DNA of 28,093 nt from contig MU069470.1 in the NCBI GenBank assembly GCA_002284615.2, positions 442,958-471,050 of the forward strand, read 5' to 3'. Position 1 is the first letter of the stretch, and the number at the start of each line of letters is the position of its first letter. A program made the position numbers and the translations under genes. Positions 20,431 to 28,093 of this stretch are shown one piece after another. A model generated the notes under the pieces. That model did no database searches, was not told the DNA's origin, and was given only the letters and a program-made list of their open reading frames with translations. The stretch comes from Dunaliella salina (lineage: Eukaryota; Chlorophyta; Chlorophyceae; Chlamydomonadales; Dunaliellaceae).

Positions 20431-21639
20431 ACAGACGTAACCTTCCCTTGTGCAAACCTCGAAGGTAATCCTTTCCATGACACCACCTGGCTTGCCTCTG
20501 AGGAAAGTTCCTGCACTCATGCAAATACTTCTGGGCGCCTTAACCCACCATCCGTAAAGCTTAAACACTTCTCCAACCTTCATGATGCTCTACGGAAACA
20601 CATGCACTCAAAACACAGGCTTGGAAAGGCCAACACCAACACAGGGTACTACTCTTTCTACCAAAGTTTGCTTCCCCGCATCCACAAGAAAATCAGCAAT
20701 GCCTTCTGGACCATGTCAACACTCTCTTTCAAAATGAGGCAAAACATTTTTAAATACTGCACAGGTACCCTCTTCAATCAAAAACACGCAGTGCGCTTCG
20801 AAATCCACCAGCCTACAATGCCCCCTCTGTGGGGAGCTCGACAGTGCCCTTCACATCTTGTCAGGATGCAAGAATTAACCATGTCTGGTATGATAACTGA
20901 GCGACACAATATTGCCAGCAGAATCCTCCTAAAAGCTATCAGCAAAGGCCCTCTTGGGGCAGGTATTGCCTCCATGGACATTGGCAGAGCAGACCGTCTC
21001 GCCTTGCAAAACCTACAAATCCCAGAACATGCTACTAATAGGACCCTCCCCAAATATGTTTTCTCACGCCGCTTCCCTGATAAGGATAGGCTCACTTCCA
21101 GCCGGCCTGATGCTCTATTAGTTGTTCCTCTGAAAAGGGAGCCAAGGTTGAATCCTCGTTATGAATTAAGAAGTACAGGGGGGCGCGGGGGGAACAGGGA
21201 GGACTCAGCACCAGCCACAGGCACTCCACCCACACTCAAGGCCCGTGACCCCAGTCAGCTCCACCCAGCTCAGCGACACATCCACCTTGTAGAAGTCAAA
21301 TACTGTGAGGACACCCGGCCTTACAGCCAGCTTGAGGCCTCCAAGCAGCATCACCGCGACCTTTGCCGTCATCTTTCTAGGGCTTCAGCTCAAGTCACCC
21401 TCCATACTATCTTGCTAGGTGTGGGAGGAGTCATCTACGCCTCGCACACATTGGAGCCTCTTAAGGAGCTTGGTCTTGACACTTTCAAGGCCACCAAGCT
21501 TGTCCGGAAGCTTCATGCTCATTCTGTCCTGTATGCTTACAAACTTACCAGCACCAGACGCGCACTTGAGAAAACCTTTTTCAACTCTCAACAAGGTCAG
21601 GCACGGGATACTGCTAGTAACCCACCTGATCCCCACTGA
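20431..21639 (+). pseudogene. LINE CCHC finger and PD-(D/E)XK-like endonuclease
   Basis: The long frame (open to the TGA at 21637) holds LHDALRKHMHSKHRLGKANT, SGMITERHNIASRILLKAIS, RPDALLVVPLK, HIHLVEVKYCEDTRPYSQLE, VTLHTILLGVGGVIYASHT, KELGLDTFKATKLVRKLHAH and ends ASNPPDPH. RPD plus VEVK is the PD-(D/E)XK arrangement used by restriction-like LINE endonucleases that nick target DNA. The expected CCHC finger is not in this frame but in the next one: CPLCGELDSALHILSGC at about 20818-20868, between two compensating shifts. The minus copy has the finger in frame. Confidence 0.8.
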
Positions 21640-21772
21640 CTTCTTTCTTCTGCTTTCTCTTGGTTAAGTGGATTCATGGTGCCTCGGCCCTAGGTATCCC
21701 CTTTTCTTTAATTGATGTGGGGAGTGTTTTCACTGCCTGCGTAGTTTTTCTTTTCTTTCATAGCAGACTACC
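21640..21772 (+). other. 3'UTR and tail of the long LINE
   Basis: Runs from the stop to TTTTTCTTTTCTTTC. Contains GGTGCCTCGGCCCTAGGTATCC, TTGATGTGGGGAGTGTTTTC, CTGCCTGCGTAG. Nearly the same blocks recur at 24061-24172, and the order (ATTGATGTRGGGA, CTGCC, GYRTAG, T/C tail) is shared with the hairpin-type fragments. Confidence 0.7.
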
Positions 21773-22172
21773 CGCAGCCAACAGCAAGGATGATGGTGAT
21801 GTATATGAGAGAGACACAGGCCCATGCTGGAGATACTGCCTGTTAGCCTAAGATAATTGATTGAGACATCACACTGAACAAGTGAATGAAGATACTTGCT
21901 CGATACATATTGTTTTCATATGCTTGTATTTTGGACCACACACGAGTGCCTTTGGACCTTTTTAGAAGAGGACCTTTGTGTGAAGAGGTCATTATAGGAC
22001 CTCTTTGCTATGAAATGCTGGACCAACACTTGTTTATTAGGGTGAGTTGGGGTTTTGGGTGCCCCCCGTTGGTTGGTATATGCTATTGTACAATACACAT
22101 GTGTATTTTCTTGGGTTTGATACTGTCTCTTTGATCTTTGTAAGGACTTGATAGCTGTCTGTCTCTCCGCTT
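21773..22172. other. Unassigned stretch after the long LINE
   Basis: No gene recognised. There is one notable inverted repeat, AGAGGTC-ATTATAG-GACCTCT (about 21983-22003), preceded by a near-copy AGAGGACC. Confidence 0.3.
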
Positions 22173-22184
22173 CTGTCAGCTGTA

Positions 22185-22273
22185 AGAAAGAAAAGAAAGA
22201 AAGAAGTCTACGCAGGCCAAAGGCCGCATGCATTAAGGGAAGAACCCCTAACAAAAGTTAGAGGCCTCACCAG
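22185..22273 (-). mobile_element. 89-bp LINE 3' end with 12-bp target-site duplication
   Basis: Same sequence as the start of the minus LINE 3'UTR at 11091-11177 (GGCCAAAGGCC, CTAAC-AAAA-GTTAG, AGAGGCCTCACCAG), with a GAAA-type tail on the plus strand. It is flanked by perfect CTGTCAGCTGTA copies at 22173-22184 and 22274-22285. A direct repeat of the target and severe 5' truncation are the marks of target-primed reverse transcription. Confidence 0.85.
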
Positions 22274-22285
22274 CTGTCAGCTGTA

Positions 22286-22715
22286 CATACAAGGCTCTGG
22301 TAATCATTGTCAGCTTATCCGTGAGTGCATCAGCAACCCCAACCCAAGAAGAGTTCCAAGAATCCATAATCGGAGTTAGACTTCCAAGAATTAACTTCAG
22401 TGTTGCCAGCCTACGCCACAGCCGCCAGTGGACATCATTGGCCTGGCTTCATTTAATTAAAAATTCCATTTCAGATGCAGCTGCTGACCGCATGCAAAAG
22501 CTTGTGGTACAGCCCTTGGGCCCTAGTGCCAACACATGAGTGCACACCATGTCCCCAGATCACAGGCACCAGCCTTTGAGTTCGAGCCTCCAAGTGCTCG
22601 CCTTAAAATATCCATGCCTCTGCTTCAAGTTGTTACCCGGACTCCTCCATTGCTACCTACACCATTCCAACAGCATCCCACTTACGCTCTGCAATACACC
22701 CTCTTTTGCGACATG
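22286..22715. other. Unassigned stretch
   Basis: A 72-codon plus-strand frame (22321-22539) with normal-looking composition (ESIIGVRLPRINFSVASLRH, SLAWLHLIKNS) could be an exon, but I find no splice-supported continuation or family match. Otherwise nothing recognised. Confidence 0.3.
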
Positions 22716-22830
22716 CTCAAAAGAAAAAAGAACAGAAAAGCTACATAGGCAGAAAAACTCTCCCTACATCAATCAAGGAAGAGGAGACACATTGGCTCAA
22801 AAAGAGCCGTGAGTCCCGTCCACCAAGGTA
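22716..22830 (-). mobile_element. LINE 3'UTR fragment (hairpin family)
   Basis: Reverse-strand copy of the 23931-24045 unit. Hairpin GGCTC-AAAAA-GAGCC at 22794-22808, then CCTACATCAAT (TTGATGTAGG reversed), GGCAG, and an A/G-rich tail representing the T/C tail of the sense strand. Confidence 0.65.
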
Positions 22831-22860
22831 TGAAAAAGATGCTCAAACCCCTTACCCAAC

Positions 22861-23220
22861 CTTAAAAGAAAAGAAAAGAAAAGTCTACGCAGGCCAGAGG
22901 CCCCGAGCGTAAGGGAAGGTCCACTAACTAACAAGCTAGCAAGCTAGCAGTGGCCTCACCAAGGCCCTCAGAACCTACGCTAGGCACAGCTAGCCTAGGG
23001 GAGAGCCAGAAACAGAGCCCAATCTTATCAAAACCACATCAGGGCAGCTGAAGTTCACCTTCGTTTTTCTGGGAAGCCAAACTTTGAAGAGCTATACACG
23101 GGAAGAATCCTGTTTGTTGAGTGTTCAGATATAAGTAGGTTCTGTAGAGGAAGGCGATCAGCACAGCCTTTGTCCATTGAGGCAAAGCCTGCTCTTAGAG
23201 GACCTTTACTCGCACACTGA
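22861..23220 (-). mobile_element. LINE 3' end with a piece of endonuclease ORF
   Basis: On the minus strand it reads ASKGPLRAGFASMDKGCADR, LPLQNLLISEHSTNRILP (compare AISKGPLGAGIASMDIGRAD, LALQNLQIPEHATNRTLP in the long LINE), then after a deletion the 3'UTR with GGCC-AGA-GGCC and an AGAAAA-type tail at 22863-22885. Parts between the ORF piece and the 3'UTR are missing. The 5' limit is about 23220. Confidence 0.8.
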
Positions 23221-23541
23221 ATGATTTTACAAGCAACTAAACTAACTAAATGTTGCCACAAGTTTTGGTGCTCAGGTACCATACTTGACCAGGTTTCGTC
23301 TAATTTGGTTGCAGGCACATTTTTGCTCCAAAAGAGAAGGAAAACAGCTTCATTGAAAAGAATAACTGGGCACACACAGAACGCCACTCTATATCTATTT
23401 AAGAGACACTTCTGTAACAAGAGCTTTCAGCCCTTGTGGCCAGGGCAGAAAGAGATGCCTTCTGTCGGTGAGGGTATTTGGGACCCTTTCCTTAATGTGC
23501 ACGGTCGTGCCACGCCATTACAGTGTAATGGCAAGTGTAAA
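23221..23541. other. Unassigned stretch before microsatellites
   Basis: No gene or repeat recognised between the LINE fragment and the TTTC tract. Open frames here are short and of unconvincing composition. Confidence 0.3.
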
Positions 23542-23562
23542 TCTTTCTTTCTTTCTTTCTTC

Positions 23563-23593
<31 letters not shown>

Positions 23594-23634
23594 CCTATCT
23601 TTCTTTATTTCTTTCTTCCTATCTATCTATCTAC

Positions 23635-23711
<77 letters not shown>

Positions 23712-23712
23712 G
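23542..23712. repeat. Compound (TTTC)n-(ATCT)n microsatellite
   Basis: Imperfect TTTC units with TTCC interruptions, about 23542-23617, pass into ATCT units, about 23618-23708. The first part may have grown from a LINE tail, since family tails are T/C-rich (inference). Confidence 0.9.
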
Positions 23713-23930
23713 GTCTACTACACCATTTGGTTTCCTCCATTATGCAAGTGAAGCTCATTCGAACAACATGAGGATTTGTGTTTGAAGATGAAAACATGGC
23801 TCTTTCTGACATTCTCTGCGCAAAAGGTTTTTTCCTTTGAAGGTGATCGATGCCTTAGTCTATGCTGACTTTTGTGTCTGCTCATAATGCACGCTGGATT
23901 TGCCCAGCTTCTAGCCTTTCCTATCTCGTA

Positions 23931-24045
23931 CCTCTTGGTGAGGGGAGGGGACTCATGGCTCTTCTGAGCCAAAGTGTCTTCTTTCCCTGTATTGATGTAG
24001 GGACGGCTCCTCTGCCAACGTATTTTTCCTTTTTCTTCTTTTAAT
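23931..24045 (+). mobile_element. LINE 3'UTR fragment (hairpin family)
   Basis: Blocks ACTCATGGCTC-TTCT-GAGCC (hairpin 23957-23970), AAGTGTCTTCTTTCC, TATTGATGTAGGGA, CTCTGCC, then TTTTTCC-type tail. Same unit as 1921-2030 and, inverted, 22716-22830. Confidence 0.65.
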
Positions 24046-24060
24046 TCTTTCCCAGCATAC

Positions 24061-24172
24061 TTTCTTTCTTTCTTTCTTCCTTCTTCTGATTGGTGCCTTG
24101 GCCCTAGGTATCCTCTCTTCCACACTTGATTTGGGGAGGGTTTTCCCTGTCTGCGCAGTTTTCTTTTCTCTC
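24061..24172 (+). mobile_element. LINE 3'UTR fragment (long-LINE type)
   Basis: Closely matches 21640-21772: GGTGCCTTGGCCCTAGGTATCC, TTGATTTGGGGAGGGTTTTC, CTGTCTGCGCAG, TTTTCTTTTCTC tail. It begins in the T/C tail of the preceding fragment, so one insertion landed in or next to the tail of another. Confidence 0.7.
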
Positions 24173-25157
24173 CTCTAGCACAATATTTTTCACGACTACA
24201 ATTCAGTTTCAAAGCTGTATCTTACGTTTTGAAACACACTTCATGTCTGACTCAGACAAATTTTAAAAACTCGGAGTTTTTGGATTTTGCTGTTGATTGG
24301 CATGGATCAACCACAAGCCGGGCAGCTGAATGGTCTGGCTGATGGTCTCTCTTCGTGATCTGAACTATCTAAAGGAATGCTCTGAGCTGTTTTGAACAGT
24401 GGCCTCCAAGAACGTCTAAAGCTAATCGAGGACCTCTTCTCAAAGGCAAGAGAAGGAGCAGAGTAAACTGCCAGCTGATGTGCCTGGAGAGCTGTCCAGT
24501 TAACTTATGTGGCAAACAGTCAGGAGTGCTCTAAGAGGGTGCGAAGTGTAAAGACAGGCAACATCATGATGACGAGTTCACAGAGCATCGTAATTTGCTA
24601 TTGGACCTGTCTTCTGACTCTGCAAGTGGGCAGATAGGTATCTGAGATCTTCGAAGATCTGGTTTCTTCACGGACCTGCCCTGTGTCTTGGCGAGTGTGC
24701 AGGCAGGCACAATAACGAATCCACAACAGTTTGTGATTTCTTCACGACCCTCTCTTTTGTCCTAAACACATTTTCTTCGAGGCATTTCCTTATGTACTCT
24801 ACCTTCATCCTGTGCTCTCTTGAACTGCTGCGAGTCTGCTGTTCCGTTAACTTTTTTATTTACTTCATGTCCTGGTGCTGGTACTGGGTCTATCTAGCTT
24901 CAAACCTAAGGTTACCAACCCCCTTGTGCTGCATTAAATACAGACAGTCATTCCATGCAGTGCGCTTCTCAACCTGCTTTCAATTCCTAACCTGCACATT
25001 ACAGCATTTTTACTTCAAGCCCATGCCATCAAGCCCATGCCAGTGATGAGGGATTACGTCTGATGAACGTGAGCCACACACAGGACAGCTGCACCATGGT
25101 TGACCAGCCCAATCCCTGTCTGGCCTGATGTTTGGCTAGCCAAGGCAATAGCAGTAG
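24173..25157. other. Region upstream of the plus-strand gene
   Basis: No complete gene. It may hold the first exon of the gene at 25158: an ATG at 24302 opens MDQPQAGQLNGLADGLS and reaches a weak donor at 24355 in the phase needed by the exon at 25158, which is suggestive only. It contains the inverted repeats AAAAACTC-G-GAGTTTTT (24265-24281) and a perfect 16-bp palindrome AGATCTTCGAAGATCT (24645-24660). Confidence 0.35.
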
Positions 25158-25913
25158 GATACCTGTGCGGAAGCTGACGTTCCAGCGGCCTTTTGGCATC
25201 CTCCCAGCGGCTCTGCACGAGCAGTACAAAATGCCTTTTGCACCACTCGAAATTATGCTGCTGAAATACGAAGTGGTACGAAGTGGTACGAAGCGCTACG
25301 AAGTGTAAAAAAATATACCCCTGTACGAAGTAATCCCATACCTACGGTATGAGGAAGTTCCAGGATCTGCGGCAGGCACAGCTGTGTAATTCATCCCTTG
25401 TAATCCATCTTTCTTGTAGGAGGGTGAGGTGCATGCAAGGACTCATGGCCGACAAGCCGCCATATCTACTGCCATTCATTTCCGGGAAGGATTCACTGTT
25501 TCTGCCAGCATCCTAACTGTCCTTGGAGGTACACGTCATGAGGAACTCTCCTCCACTCAGTGACTGCAACCGTCCACTCACGCCTTTACTCGTTTCCCAG
25601 GCTGCGAAGAGTGCAAAAGCTGCGAAGAGTGCAAAAGCTGGGAAGGTAAACGTTTTATGCACAAAACTTAGCAAAACAGCCAGCAAAGGGATGCCATTGA
25701 CATGGAGCTTGGCAAAAATTCCTCTTTGTCCTTACCAAATCAGCAATCCTTCCATCACCAGGATCATCGCTGAGATCTGTCGTGGTAGGTATGTCACATA
25801 AAAATCAAACAATCAATTACCCCCTGACTGTCAACCCCCTTCCAGGCCAAGCGCTTTACCAGACACGCGTGTTTTTGGACATCTGGACTATTGAGGACCC
25901 ATCTGTGGAATGA
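25158..25913 (+). CDS. Unrecognised gene, last four exons
   Basis: Exons 25158-25275, 25420-25528, 25601-25645, 25762-25788, 25846-25913 (the third may be optional), all bounded by AG/GT with matching phases. Product: IPVRKLTFQRPFGILPAALH then EQYKMPFAPLEIMLLKYEV, EGEVHARTHGRQAAIST then AIHFREGFTVSASILTVLGG, GCEECKSCEECKSWE (cassette), GSSLRSVVVG, QALYQTRVFLDIWTIEDPSVE, TGA at 25911. Codon texture is convincing across joins, but I do not recognise the family. The cassette exon is phase 1 at both ends and made of an 18-bp tandem repeat giving regularly spaced Cys pairs; skipping it keeps the frame. The first exon's donor lies within a 10-bp tandem repeat. The 5' part is unresolved. Confidence 0.6.
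25267..25306 (+). repeat. Four 10-bp units at a splice donor
   Basis: TACGAAGTGG twice, then TACGAAGCGC and TACGAAGTGT. The chosen donor (GTG|GTACGA at 25276) and an identical one 10 bp on (25286) both lie in it; only the first keeps the frame with the next exon. Confidence 0.75.
25601..25636 (+). repeat. 18-bp tandem duplication inside an exon
   Basis: Two identical 18-bp units starting directly after the TTTCCCAG acceptor. In the phase set by the neighbouring exon they encode CEECKS twice; in phase 0 they would read AAKSAK twice. Confidence 0.85.
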
Positions 25914-26848
25914 ATTTCGCAAGCCCCAGTGCGACCTCGCCTTGAAAGGTTCCAATGGGACAGTGGGCTGTGATTGATAGCTCACCATTGGGCAGCTGCC
26001 TCACTTCCTGCAACGTGAGGGGGGCCTGCGCAGCCTGCAAGGGCAAAAGGACCAACATGAGCAAATGCACGTACTTGGATGCTGCAAACGGCAGACAGCG
26101 TACAGCGCATCACAGTGAGCACAGCCATTCAGTACAGTTCAGCTGACCCCTGGCATGCAAATCCTATTTGCACACGCAGGGAAGCCCGGCATGTGGACAG
26201 ACAAATGAATGGAACTGCACACGCAGGGAGGCCTGCTGCTTTTGGCATGTGGACAGACAAATGAATGGAACATGCTGACAAGTGCTTCCTGTGGCAATTC
26301 TGCGAGCATTTGTGGGAACGCCTGCCCACATGGACGTTCCGTGGCAAAAACAAGACACCTGCACCAAGGCTCTGCGAAGAATTCGTTGGAGAAGAAAGGT
26401 AGACCCCGCCGCTTAATGACTATCGATCAATTGCCTTTGAATTCTTCATGAACCAGCCAAAACAACATGCAGCTTTCTATAAATGGCTCTGTTTGCACAC
26501 CTTTGTCCTAATAATGTCAAGAGGCAATGGCAGGCAAGCAATTGAGGCAGAGACAATTGTTGAGCGAGACAATTAGCTTGAACTGATGGAGTGATTCGAC
26601 CAACTCCCATGCCCGAGAGCTCTTGCAAGGCACTGGAGGCTCAGCATTCCAGCTCAAGCACTCCTACTTTACAAAGTCTTTTTTTTTCACATAGTTCTGG
26701 GTAGACCCACATCATCATTAGCAACCTGGGTCTGCCTTGATTCAAAGCTCAGATGGCTTTTTGGCTGACTGGGAAAAAACATTGGTAAGGGCCGAGCTCT
26801 AGAATTTGACATTCATTTTTTTTCAAGCATTTAGAATAGAGTGCATCA
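25914..26848. other. Convergent intergenic stretch
   Basis: Between two convergent genes, so it should hold both 3'UTRs. No gene seen. It contains a tandem duplication (26170-26215 and 26217-26271; the unit starts GCACACGCAGGGA and ends GACAAATGAATGGAAC, with about 9 extra bases in the second copy) and a 9-bp inverted repeat GAAGAATTC / GAATTCTTC about 60 bp apart near 26378-26448. Confidence 0.45.
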
Positions 26849-27951
26849 TTAAGTAGGTATTGATGCACACCACTCGTAGCTTTTGTGTGGCACCACACTG
26901 TGAGGAGGATGAAGTATGGTGACAATGCATGTGGACCCTGCGTCCGACAAACCAGTTTGTCCAAAATTCGGCTCAAGTTCCAAAATGCTGTCCAGCAGCT
27001 TAATCATTTGCTTCACGACACCTAGAACCAGGGAAACTCTGCACACACACGCTGGGCAGGCAGTGGCAACAAGTAAAGTGCAAGCACATGCAGATGAAGG
27101 ACGTGAATAAAGAAAGAAGAACATGAAAAGTGCTTTCCCTCCCAGTGATGCTTTGATGAAACTCATTCCCTCCGATGACGCTAAAGCTGATGTTTCAGGC
27201 AAGTGAGTTCTTGTCTGTCCTTGCTCTTGAAATAAAAGCAGGCAGCATGACTCACAAGCGTACCTGCACTTGGTCCAAGGTTGCCTTCTTCCTCCATCTG
27301 CGCCTGCATAGGCCTTTGCCCACAAAGTCTGGGTCTTCTTCTTCTTCTCCTCCTCCTTCAGCACCACCTTGTCCCTCACCCTGATCCCCATCCTTGTGCC
27401 CTTGATGCTGCTCCTGCTGCTGCTCTTGCTGCGGCTGTGTGCTATGCTGCCTGCGCTCCTGTCCTTGCAAAGGAAGTCTGCCGTCACCCTGCCCACTCCC
27501 CTCTTCAGATGGAGATCTGGACCGCTTCCCAGCAACGCCTCCACCAGACTGCTGCTGCGCTGTGTGCCTGTGCTGCTGTGATTGTGAGTGCAGGACACAG
27601 GGATGGGCTGGAGGTGGGCTGGACCCCGACGGCTTTGTTCCTGCTGGATGTGCGCCATTCAACTCCTCTGTGGTCCTGGACAGCTTGCTTTGCAGCTCAG
27701 CTGCTTGCGAACTCAAGACCTCACAGGATTGCTGTGGCTGATCCGCTGCCCCAAACGCCTCTCCCTGCCCAGATCCCGGAATCCCATTGCCTTGGGCATG
27801 TCCAGCATGCCCTGCAGACATATGCATACAGTATTGATGAAGGTGTAGGCAACAGGCAACCTGGTGTTTCTTGGCCAGCTCTCAAAATCATGCTTGCATT
27901 ATTCTGCCATTCCTGTCTGGCATAGGTGAGGCGTGCAAGGCAAACGTGCAT
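26849..27951 (-). CDS. Q/E/G-rich protein with NLS-like motif, probable three-exon gene
   Basis: Exons 27861-27951, 27264-27811 and, less surely, 26849-27010. The ATG at 27949-27951 starts MHVCLARLTYARQEWQNNAS, donor CAG|GTTGCC in phase 1; exon 2 (acceptor GTCTGCAG) continues GHAGHAQGNG, a coiled-coil-like AAELQSKLSRTTEELNG, NLS-like GKRSRSPSEE, a Gln-rich and Gly/Glu-rich part, then EEEEDPDFVGKGLCRRRWRK, ending at donor CAG|GTACGC in phase 0. Exon 3 would give QMIKLLDSILELEPNFGQTG and a TAA at 26849; its acceptor is weak, and an alternative acceptor at 27226 would add SKDRQELTCLKHQL and stop. About 266 residues by the first model. Family not recognised; a nuclear role is inferred from the NLS and charge pattern. 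Confidence 0.5.
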
Positions 27952-28008
27952 TTTTGTACCACCACCGCCACGTGCGGGAGAAACTTGTCCATTTCCTCAT
28001 TTGAGCAA

Positions 28009-28093
28009 GTGTGTGTGTGTGTGTGTGTGTTGTGTGTGTGTGTGTGTGTGTTGTGTGTGTGTGTGTGTGTGTTGTGTGTGTGTGTGTGTGTGT
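28009..28093. repeat. (GT)n microsatellite at the window edge
   Basis: GT repeats with periodic TTG interruptions (GTGTTGTGTG) about every 25 bp, continuing to the last base. The interruptions imply a higher-order duplicated unit. Confidence 0.95.

Larger units (their letters stand above)
14346..21772 (+). mobile_element. Long non-LTR retrotransposon: RT, PHD-like, RNase H, CCHC, endonuclease
   Basis: A 7.4-kb element read on the plus strand with several frameshifts and stops. Order: RT with thumb (14371-16654), T/N/P-rich linker (16655-18034), PHD-like finger (about 18385-18580), connector, RNase H (about 20025-20430), CCHC finger (about 20810-20865), PD-(D/E)XK-like endonuclease (about 21100-21310), conserved C-terminal segment, 3'UTR with a T/C tail. 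RNase H plus a restriction-like endonuclease in one LINE is known from Dualen/RandI and Utopia. I see no apurinic endonuclease domain, but the 5' part is missing. Most frameshifts could be old decay or assembly error, since some lie in A runs. Confidence 0.8.

Noticed and set aside
23221..23785. Leu/Ser/Tyr-rich proteins ending in ILSIYLSIYL-type repeats
   Set aside because: They are translations of TTTC and ATCT microsatellites.

Overview
The window looks like nuclear DNA of a eukaryote with small exons, GT-AG and GC-AG introns, trinucleotide-encoded glutamine runs, long dinucleotide and tetranucleotide microsatellites, and dense degenerate retrotransposons. Plant/algal-style FCP1-like phosphatase motifs, together with a LINE that carries RNase H and a restriction-like endonuclease (a combination I know from the Dualen/RandI elements of Chlamydomonas), suggest a chlorophyte green alga. 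Dunaliella is a plausible guess but is not proven. Both ends of the window are CA/GT microsatellites, and there are N bases at 14105, about 17512-17574 and about 19028-19059, so this may be a whole contig of a draft assembly.

Layout. 1-920: first exon(s) of a minus-strand gene for a polyQ, NLS-bearing protein. 920-2630: intergenic, with an old LINE 3' scrap. 2631-7258 (minus): a nine-exon gene for a HAD/FCP1-like (NLI-interacting-factor type) phosphatase with an unfamiliar C-terminal extension. I rebuilt it from splice sites; all junction phases agree, giving about 339 codons. It carries two lesions here: an in-frame UGA in exon 5 and a one-base excess at an A9 run in exon 7. 7583-8345: a LINE reverse-transcriptase scrap. 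8449-8810: diverged direct repeats flanking a tRNA-like SINE. 8960-11090: a dead Ty3/gypsy pol whose RT is split by a 141-bp foldback element and lacks the YxDD motif; its integrase is cut by a minus-strand LINE copy (11091 to about 13590). 13981-14169: a (CT)n tract. 14230-21772: a long plus-strand LINE reading RT, T/N/P-rich linker, PHD-like finger, RNase H, CCHC finger, PD-(D/E)XK-like endonuclease, 3'UTR. 22185-24172: several 5'-truncated LINE 3' ends in both orientations (one with a 12-bp target-site duplication) and microsatellites. 25158-25913 (plus): the last four exons of an unrecognised gene. 26849-27951 (minus): a probable three-exon gene for a Q/E/G-rich protein with an NLS-like motif. 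28009-28093: (GT)n.

The cellular genes are independent transcription units; nothing indicates an operon-like system. The repeats tell a coherent story: one LINE superfamily, whose 3'UTRs share small hairpins and a (TTTTC)n-type tail, has seeded at least eight pieces here, one of them inserted into a gypsy integrase. All exon models rest on reading frames, splice consensus, phase agreement and remembered family motifs; no database search or transcript was available.
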